Both the position numbers and the translations under genes were made by a program. A stretch of 16,619 bases of DNA from a bacterium (GTDB lineage: Bacteria > Desulfobacterota > S145-22), in contig JALTEW010000452.1 in NCBI GenBank assembly GCA_027073795.1, positions 1 through 16,619 on the forward strand. The letters run 5' to 3'. The notes under the pieces are model-generated. The model searched no databases, was not told where the DNA came from, and worked only from the letters and a program-made list of their open reading frames with translations. This document shows, piece by piece, positions 11,616-16,619 of this stretch; within the stretch, counting starts at the first letter, position 1; the number at the start of each line of letters is the position of its first letter.

Positions 11616-13763
11616 TCAATCTTGACCCTCTCCATTCTGCGTGTCGTAATAAAAACGATAAAGGCCGTTTTGTTTCATTAGTGTGTCATGCGTTCCAGAC
11701 TCCACCACATCCCCCTCTTTGACAACAAGGATACAATCTGCCTGCCGAATCGTACTTAGCCGATGGGCAACCACCACCACGGTGCGCCCGTGAAGGAGGA
11801 TTCTCAGGGCCTTTTGAATCAGTTGTTCCGTAAATGGATCCATACTTGCCGTTGCCTCATCAAGAATCAAGATGCGGGGATCCCGCGCAAAGGCCCTTGC
11901 CAGAGCAATCAGTTGACGCTCACCACTTGATATTCCCCTTCCCTCTTCCTGAAGGCGGGTATCAAGACCATCAGGCAATCTTTCAACAAAATCCGAGACA
12001 CCCAAGCGAATCAGGATGTCTCGGGCCGTCTCCCGCATCGGGTGTGAGCTCCCTAAAAGGATGTTTTCCCACAAGGTTCCCGAGAAGAGCCGGACCTCCT
12101 GCTGAACCAGACCTACATTTTTCCGCAGCATGTTCGCGGGAATCTGCCGTATATCTACACCCCCAATCGTGATGGTTCCCCTCTGGGGGACATAAAATTT
12201 TTCCAGAAGAACCATCATAGAGGTCTTTCCCGCCCCCGTCTCGCCTATGACCGCTGCTGTTTTCATCGCCTCAAAGGTTACATTAAGCCCCCTTAATACC
12301 CATTTGTTTTCTTCATAGGCGAACCAGACATCCGAAAAAACAATGTCCCCCCTAAAGATCTTGTTATCCATTGTCTTCACAGCCCTTGCCAGAACCTCTG
12401 TATCTGCCTTATCCTCTTCATAGGAACCATCTTCAACTGGCATATCCAGAAGCTGAAAAATACGCTCTGTGGAAGCCATGGCGGATTGCATGATGTTGTA
12501 CTTCTCCGATATATCTCGAATAGGGCGAAAAAACATCCGGATATAAGAAAGAAAAGCAACCATGGCACCCAGAGAAAGTGTCCTGCCCATAATTCCCACA
12601 CCCCCGCGCCAGACAATGAGGCCCATGGCAAAGGAGGCAATCAACTCCATCAGTGGCATAAAAAAGGCGAAAATCTTCACTTGCCGGATATTGGCAAGGT
12701 AAGTCTGGTGGTTGATTTCCCTAAATCTCTCAAAAAAACGGGTTTCCTGCTGAAATATTCGAATAACACGAAGCCCCGAAAGGGTCTCCTGCAGGGTCGC
12801 GTTAATCCGCCCAATGAGCGTTCGGATATCTCTGAAAACATCCCTGGCCCATCGGCTGAATAAAACGCTCGCCAGTACAACAAGGGGAAGAAGAATCAAG
12901 ACAAGCAGGGCAAGATGTAATTGAATTTTAAACAGGATTAAGAGGATACCCAGAAGAATGAAGAGATCCTTGAACTGGTTAACAAGGATCGCGGTAAAAA
13001 GATCATGGAGGTTTTCAATGTCATTGGTGACCCGGGTCACAAGACGCCCGACGGGGGTACGATCAAAAAAGGCCGTCTCAACCCGGAGAATGTGATTATA
13101 GAGGGTGACCCGGATGTCCTGCATGACCCGCTGCCCCATTGTTTCCAGCGCGACGACCTGGAAAAACTGGAAAAAAAATCCCATCGCCAGGAGCATGAGG
13201 TATAACCCCGCCATTAAGGTGATTCCATGAAGATTCCCGGCGCGAAGACGCACCAGTTTGATATAGGGAATCGATTTAAGGGCACTATAAGGCACATACA
13301 GCGCCTGTCTCCCCACGTAAACCAAAGTTCCCTTTTCTTTGAGGACCTTCAAAACCGCTTCATCCATTCCGATCTTCACATAAAGCACCTTCTCAAGGGT
13401 GCCCGAACGAATCAACCGTGCCCGTGTCTTCGAGTTCATCCGCTTGAAATGTCTCCTCGACATCATTTTGACAGTCGGAACAAGCGTAGATGCAAGAGAT
13501 TTCTTAAATGTCTCACTTCGTAATTCGGATTGTTCCCCGTCCAGATGGATGGGATAATAGGCCCGGACGATATACCGATCGATGGTCACCTTAACGATAT
13601 AAGGGAAAGAAAGATCAACCCCTGCCGTCAGCAACGCCAGCAACACGGAAAGGACAAACCACCTCCGGTAGGGACGGATATACTGATAGATACGCTTCAA
13701 GAGCCTTAAATCATAGGGCTTTCCCAGCTTTCCTTCTTCATAGTACCCGAAATCAACGTGCAT
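11616..13763 (-). CDS. ABC exporter half-transporter with large loop insertion, canonical catalytic site
   Basis: A 715-residue membrane-NBD fusion, second gene of a heterodimeric exporter operon. TM1 is at about 36-58 and TM2 at about 182-204. Between them lies an extra segment of roughly 120 residues, rich in basic residues, that should face the periplasm; this makes the protein about 115 residues longer than its partner. The NBD has Walker A GETGAGKT (507-514), Q-loop Q555, Walker B ILILD with catalytic E636, D-loop ASMD and switch H667. Its signature is ISSGE (611-615) instead of LSGGQ. Start ATG 13763 has AGGGGG eight bases upstream and overlaps the end of the partner gene by 11 bases; the frame extends to 13832, but those codons lie inside the partner gene. 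It resembles bacterial multidrug or lipid exporters of the LmrCD/BmrCD/TM287-288 type. The substrate is unknown. Confidence 0.9.
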   Translation of the reverse strand: MHVDFGYYEEGKLGKPYDLRLLKRIYQYIRPYRRWFVLSVLLALLTAGVDLSFPYIVKVTIDRYIVRAYYPIHLDGEQSELRSETFKKSLASTLVPTVKMMSRRHFKRMNSKTRARLIRSGTLEKVLYVKIGMDEAVLKVLKEKGTLVYVGRQALYVPYSALKSIPYIKLVRLRAGNLHGITLMAGLYLMLLAMGFFFQFFQVVALETMGQRVMQDIRVTLYNHILRVETAFFDRTPVGRLVTRVTNDIENLHDLFTAILVNQFKDLFILLGILLILFKIQLHLALLVLILLPLVVLASVLFSRWARDVFRDIRTLIGRINATLQETLSGLRVIRIFQQETRFFERFREINHQTYLANIRQVKIFAFFMPLMELIASFAMGLIVWRGGVGIMGRTLSLGAMVAFLSYIRMFFRPIRDISEKYNIMQSAMASTERIFQLLDMPVEDGSYEEDKADTEVLARAVKTMDNKIFRGDIVFSDVWFAYEENKWVLRGLNVTFEAMKTAAVIGETGAGKTSMMVLLEKFYVPQRGTITIGGVDIRQIPANMLRKNVGLVQQEVRLFSGTLWENILLGSSHPMRETARDILIRLGVSDFVERLPDGLDTRLQEEGRGISSGERQLIALARAFARDPRILILDEATASMDPFTEQLIQKALRILLHGRTVVVVAHRLSTIRQADCILVVKEGDVVESGTHDTLMKQNGLYRFYYDTQNGEGQD

Positions 13764-15552
13764 CCGGCTGCCCCCTGCGTTTAAAAACCTGCTGGAAAGA
13801 TATTTCCTGAATAAGCTCCCGGTACGCCTCACTCTGTTTCAGAAGCCCCTCATGAGAACCGCTCGCACAAATTTTTCCCTGAGACATCATAAAAATCCGA
13901 TCTGCCTTCATAAACGTAGCAACACGCTGGGAGCTCATAATAATTGTAAGATCCGGATAACGCGCTCGGACAGCCGTTAAAATACCCTGTTCCGTCGCCA
14001 CATCCACGGAGGAAAAGGGGGAATCGAGAACAAGAAAGGGACGGCGTGATGCCAGGGCCCGTGCCAATGCCAGGCGCTGACGCTGCCCCCCCGAAAGGGT
14101 AACCCCTCTCTCTCCCACCATCGTCTTCAGTCCACCGGAAAAATCCTTTACCTCGTCACGAAGCTGAACCACTTCCAGAACTTCCTCAACCATGGCCTCA
14201 GAACCCTTTTCTGCACCCATGGCCACATTTTGAAGAATCGTTTCGGAAAAGATGATCGGCTCCTGTGATACATAGGAAAAAAGCCGCCGATACCCACTTA
14301 GATCAAACGTCCTCACGTCTTGACCATTCAGGTAAATCGCCCCTTTTTGAGGATCAAATAGTCGTAACAGAAGGAGCAAAAGGGTTGTCTTCCCACACCC
14401 TATCTCCCCCACAATGGCGGTCATCCTGCCCGGTTCGACAAAAAGGGAACAATCCCTCAAGACCTCCTGCCGCTGATCATAAGAAAACGAGACATCCTTG
14501 ACCCTTATCACCGCTTCTCTCGTCTTTGCCGGGGGAATCTCACCGCCGGATAAAATCGAAGGCTGGCTGTAAAGGAGTTCGTTAATCCGCATCAGGGAAG
14601 CCGCCCCCCGCTGAATCAGGGAAATCACCCACCCCATCGCCATCATGGGCCAGGTTAAAAGCATGAGATAATTCGTAAATGCCACAAAATCGCCGGGGCT
14701 TATTCGCGCGAGGATGGTATCTCTGCCACCAAAATATAGAACAATAACCATGCTCAAATTCACCAGAAGCATCAGAACGGGAAAGAAAACCCCCCTGACC
14801 TTTGCCAGAGCAAGGTTTTTCTCAAGCAAATCCTTCCCTTCCCTCTCTACCTTCTGTCCCTGTAAACCCTCAGCCCTGTAGGCCCGAATCACGCGAATGC
14901 CACTGATCCCTTCTCGAACCGTCTCGGTCAGGACCGAAAACTGGCGTTGAACCTCCTGGGCGCGCCTGTGAATCTTTCGGCTAATCAGGGCCGTCGCCAT
15001 CACTAAAAGTGGCATGGGAATTAAGACATAAAGGGTCAGAGAGCAGCTAAGCCATATCATGAAAACAAGGGTTGCCGCGCCCATTACAAAGGCATCTATC
15101 ATTCCAACCATCCCGAACCCGACGGCCATGCGAACCACATTCAAGTCATTGACCATCCTTGCCATAATATCCCCGGATGACATTCTCATAAAAAAGTCTT
15201 CAGACAGGGAAAGGATATGACGATACATGCGGTTACGGAGATCTTCCTCGATTCTCCTTGTGGGTGTCATCAGGGACAAACGCCATAGATACCGGAAGGC
15301 CCCAATTCCCAGAGAGAGAAGAATGATCCACCCCGCGTAGGTCAAAAGTCCCCGCGCCGTTGCCCGTCCCTCCGTCAGATCGTCAACCACCCATTTAATG
15401 ATTAGGGGGATACACAACTGAAGGAAATCGACTACGACCAGGGAGAAAATACCCAGAAAGAGCCAGCCCTTGAAGTCCTTCAGGTAGGGGAAAAGCGTCC
15501 GAAACGAGCGAAGGCCATCTAATTTCTTTCTTGCGGAAGTGTTTCTAACCAT
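13753..15552 (-). CDS. ABC exporter half-transporter with degenerate catalytic residues
   Basis: A 599-residue half-transporter with six membrane helices followed by an NBD, first gene of the exporter pair. The NBD has Walker A GEIGCGKT (382-389), Q-loop Q430 and a perfect LSGGQ (486-490). The Walker B reads FLVLDS, so the catalytic Glu is S511, and the switch His is Q542 (SSQRVATF). These losses match the degenerate-site subunit of asymmetric exporters. With the partner's ISSGE signature they would form one non-hydrolysing ATP site, while this protein's intact LSGGQ completes the active site on the partner. The ATG at 15552 has only a weak ribosome-binding site (AAGAGAA) and I found no convincing promoter for it. 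The last 11 bases overlap the downstream gene, implying coupled translation. Confidence 0.92.
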   Translation of the reverse strand: MVRNTSARKKLDGLRSFRTLFPYLKDFKGWLFLGIFSLVVVDFLQLCIPLIIKWVVDDLTEGRATARGLLTYAGWIILLSLGIGAFRYLWRLSLMTPTRRIEEDLRNRMYRHILSLSEDFFMRMSSGDIMARMVNDLNVVRMAVGFGMVGMIDAFVMGAATLVFMIWLSCSLTLYVLIPMPLLVMATALISRKIHRRAQEVQRQFSVLTETVREGISGIRVIRAYRAEGLQGQKVEREGKDLLEKNLALAKVRGVFFPVLMLLVNLSMVIVLYFGGRDTILARISPGDFVAFTNYLMLLTWPMMAMGWVISLIQRGAASLMRINELLYSQPSILSGGEIPPAKTREAVIRVKDVSFSYDQRQEVLRDCSLFVEPGRMTAIVGEIGCGKTTLLLLLLRLFDPQKGAIYLNGQDVRTFDLSGYRRLFSYVSQEPIIFSETILQNVAMGAEKGSEAMVEEVLEVVQLRDEVKDFSGGLKTMVGERGVTLSGGQRQRLALARALASRRPFLVLDSPFSSVDVATEQGILTAVRARYPDLTIIMSSQRVATFMKADRIFMMSQGKICASGSHEGLLKQSEAYRELIQEISFQQVFKRRGQPDAR

Positions 15553-15698
15553 GTTCTCTTTCTATTCCCAAGGCACGAATCATACTACAAAAAGGTGTCG
15601 AAAAGTAGCCAGTTTTAAAACCAGCCAAACCCTTATTCTTTGCTAAAATATCCTACTTAAGGGTGTCACTGGGATCAGGCGAGGGATGAATAAAATAC

Positions 15699-15726
15699 TT
15701 GCTTAATGCAGAAAACCTTCTATAAT
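15699..15726 (+). promoter_or_regulatory. Putative sigma70 promoter upstream of the ATP-NAD kinase-family gene
   Basis: TTGCTT (15699-15704), a 16-base spacer and a perfect TATAAT (15721-15726). The -35 matches at four of six positions. Initiation near 15733 would leave a leader of almost 300 bases before ATG 16027, so a closer promoter, not found here, is also possible. Confidence 0.4.
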
Positions 15727-15782
15727 AAATGGCGTTTTACCCCAAATACCTATCCAAAATGGAGGCCCTTCACACGCCGTAA

Positions 15783-15974
15783 GAACGCCAAGTTGGAAAT
15801 AAAAAGACAGCCCCAAAAAGAATTTCCCGGTTGGGAGCGGCTATCAAAGAAAACGAAAAAGGAAATAGCCAAAAGGTTTTGAAAGAAGTGGTATCAGGGC
15901 ATGATTTTAACCATGGCATAACAGCTTCGGTTGAAGGGCTATTAGGCATATGGCTGCAACTTTGTATATTCTGA
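15783..15974 (+). other. Unassigned 63-codon open frame, possible gene remnant
   Basis: The frame is open from just after a TAA at 15780-15782 to a TGA at 15972-15974. It lacks an ATG; a TTG near 15832 would give about 47 residues. The same frame before the TAA begins with ATG 15729 and encodes 17 residues. The later part contains VVSGHDFNHGITASVEGLLG, which looks protein-like, but I recognise no family. It could be a decayed gene in front of the ATP-NAD kinase-family gene, or chance. Confidence 0.2.
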
Positions 15975-16011
15975 GAATGTTAAGTGGAATGCCTGCCGCC
16001 ATCTTAAAATA

Positions 16012-16018
16012 AAGGAGG
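16012..16018 (+). promoter_or_regulatory. Strong ribosome-binding site fixing the 16027 start
   Basis: AAGGAGG is a perfect anti-16S match eight bases before ATG 16027. It settles the start of the gene that runs off the right edge. Confidence 0.8.
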
Positions 16019-16026
16019 AATAAGAA

Positions 16027-16619
16027 ATGTTGAAAGTTGGATTAATAGTTAACCCAATAAGCGGAATGGGTGGAAGTGTAGGGCTGAAAGGCACTGATGG
16101 TAATGCTTACAAAAGGGCTATGGAGTTAGGTGCCAAGCAAGTGACGCCCCAAAGAGCAGAAGCTGCTCTTTCCCTTATCAAGAGAAACGACATCTATCTT
16201 TTTGTTGCGCCGGGAAAAATGGGTGAAGATTACATTAAGAAATTTAACTTCAAGTACAAGGTGGTTGGAAAGATTGACAAAAAAACAACTGCTGAAGATA
16301 CTAAGAGAACTGCTAAAGAGATGATGGAAGAGGCAATAGATCTTCTTGTTTTTGTCGGTGGTGATGGGACTGCAAGAGATATATACGATGCAATTGGGAT
16401 TTCTGTTCCTGTTGTCGCAATACCTTCGGGCGTGAAAATGTTCAGCTCTGTATTTGCACTATCCCCCTATGCTGCAGCAGAGATGATCGATTCTTACGCA
16501 AAAGAATTCATAGAGAAAGAAGTTCTCGATATTGACGAAGACGCATTTAGAGATAACAGGCTGGCTGCAAAACTATACGGATATTTAAAGGTCCCAAAAA
16601 CAAAATCACTTCTTCAAGG
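16027..16619 (+). CDS. ATP-NAD kinase-family protein (AcoX-like), 5' part, cut by the window end
   Basis: 197 codons are visible with no stop. The start MLKVGLIVNPISGMGGSVGL and the nucleotide motif GGDGT (111-115, in LLVFVGGDGTARDIYDA) place it in the NAD kinase/diacylglycerol kinase-like fold. The KGTDG and IPSGVKMFSSVFALSP segments fit the COG3199 branch, which includes AcoX of acetoin dehydrogenase clusters. NAD kinases phosphorylate NAD to NADP; the activity of AcoX-type members is poorly defined. All seven visible Arg codons are AGA or AGG and six of fourteen Ile codons are ATA, unlike the CGN-rich genes to its left, so this gene may have a different history. An acetoin or 2-oxoacid dehydrogenase cluster downstream would fit, but cannot be seen. 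Confidence 0.85.
   Translation, partial: MLKVGLIVNPISGMGGSVGLKGTDGNAYKRAMELGAKQVTPQRAEAALSLIKRNDIYLFVAPGKMGEDYIKKFNFKYKVVGKIDKKTTAEDTKRTAKEMMEEAIDLLVFVGGDGTARDIYDAIGISVPVVAIPSGVKMFSSVFALSPYAAAEMIDSYAKEFIEKEVLDIDEDAFRDNRLAAKLYGYLKVPKTKSLLQ

Larger units (their letters stand above)
15553..16026. other. 474-base intergenic region between divergent genes
   Basis: This gap separates the exporter operon (minus) from the ATP-NAD kinase-family gene (plus). It is A-rich and holds a plus-strand promoter-like site (15699-15726), a seven-base inverted repeat TGGCGTT/AACGCCA (15730-15736 and 15784-15790), a shorter repeat GGCTAT/ATAGCC near 15840-15880, and an unassigned open frame at 15783-15974. I found no RNA gene and no good minus-strand promoter. 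Confidence 0.5.

Noticed and set aside
13764..13832. Extension of the second exporter gene to 738 residues
   Set aside because: The extra codons lie inside the end of the partner gene and have no ribosome-binding site, whereas ATG 13763 has a good one.
1..16619. CRISPR array, insertion sequence, phage or tRNA gene
   Set aside because: Reading both strands I saw no regularly spaced direct repeats, no transposase or integrase motif and no tRNA-like cloverleaf. This was by eye, without a search tool.

Overview
The window looks like chromosomal DNA of a Gram-negative anaerobe. My best guess is a deltaproteobacterium in the broad sense (Desulfobacterota, syntroph or sulfate-reducer relatives). 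This is inference, based on a LIV-type uptake operon next to a LarA-family enzyme, a large hybrid histidine kinase of PAS/HisKA type, a degenerate PilZ protein, and an IleRS with a C-terminal zinc site. I saw no rRNA, tRNA, insertion sequence, phage gene or CRISPR array.

Layout. (1) 1-3223, minus strand: a branched-chain amino-acid-type ABC uptake operon, in order of transcription binding protein, LivH, LivM and the first codons of LivG, which runs off the left edge. (2) 3510-4820, minus: a LarA-family (nickel-pincer) 2-hydroxyacid racemase/epimerase homologue just upstream of that operon, with its own promoter-like sequence. (3) 4821-5241: a divergent control region with a good sigma70-like promoter facing a hybrid histidine kinase, and a leader that could either fold or encode a small peptide. 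(4) 5242-7692, plus: a REC-PAS-PAS-HisKA-HATPase-REC kinase whose N-terminal receiver lacks its phosphoacceptor Asp. (5) 7826-10591, plus: ileS. (6) 10815-11201, plus: a stand-alone receiver protein, overlapping tail to tail with (7) a small PilZ-like protein at 11192-11518, minus. (8) 11616-15552, minus: two overlapping genes for the halves of an asymmetric heterodimeric ABC exporter. (9) 15553-16026: a long intergenic stretch with a plus-strand promoter-like site. (10) 16027-16619, plus: the N-terminal part of an ATP-NAD kinase-family (AcoX-like) protein, cut by the right edge.

How the genes may work together. The uptake operon and the LarA homologue could import and epimerise a carboxylate or hydroxyacid, but the substrate cannot be read from sequence. 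The kinase and the single-domain receiver flank ileS and could belong to one phosphorelay; the PilZ-like protein adds a possible c-di-GMP link. The two exporter genes clearly work as a pair: their NBD defects are complementary, giving one degenerate and one canonical ATP site.

No multi-gene system here is clearly undescribed. The most interesting items are the pseudo-receiver on the hybrid kinase, the large extracytoplasmic insertion in one exporter half, the PilZ gene whose conserved N-terminus lies upstream of its only conventional start codon, the palindrome over that gene's -10 box, and the structured or coding leader before the kinase.
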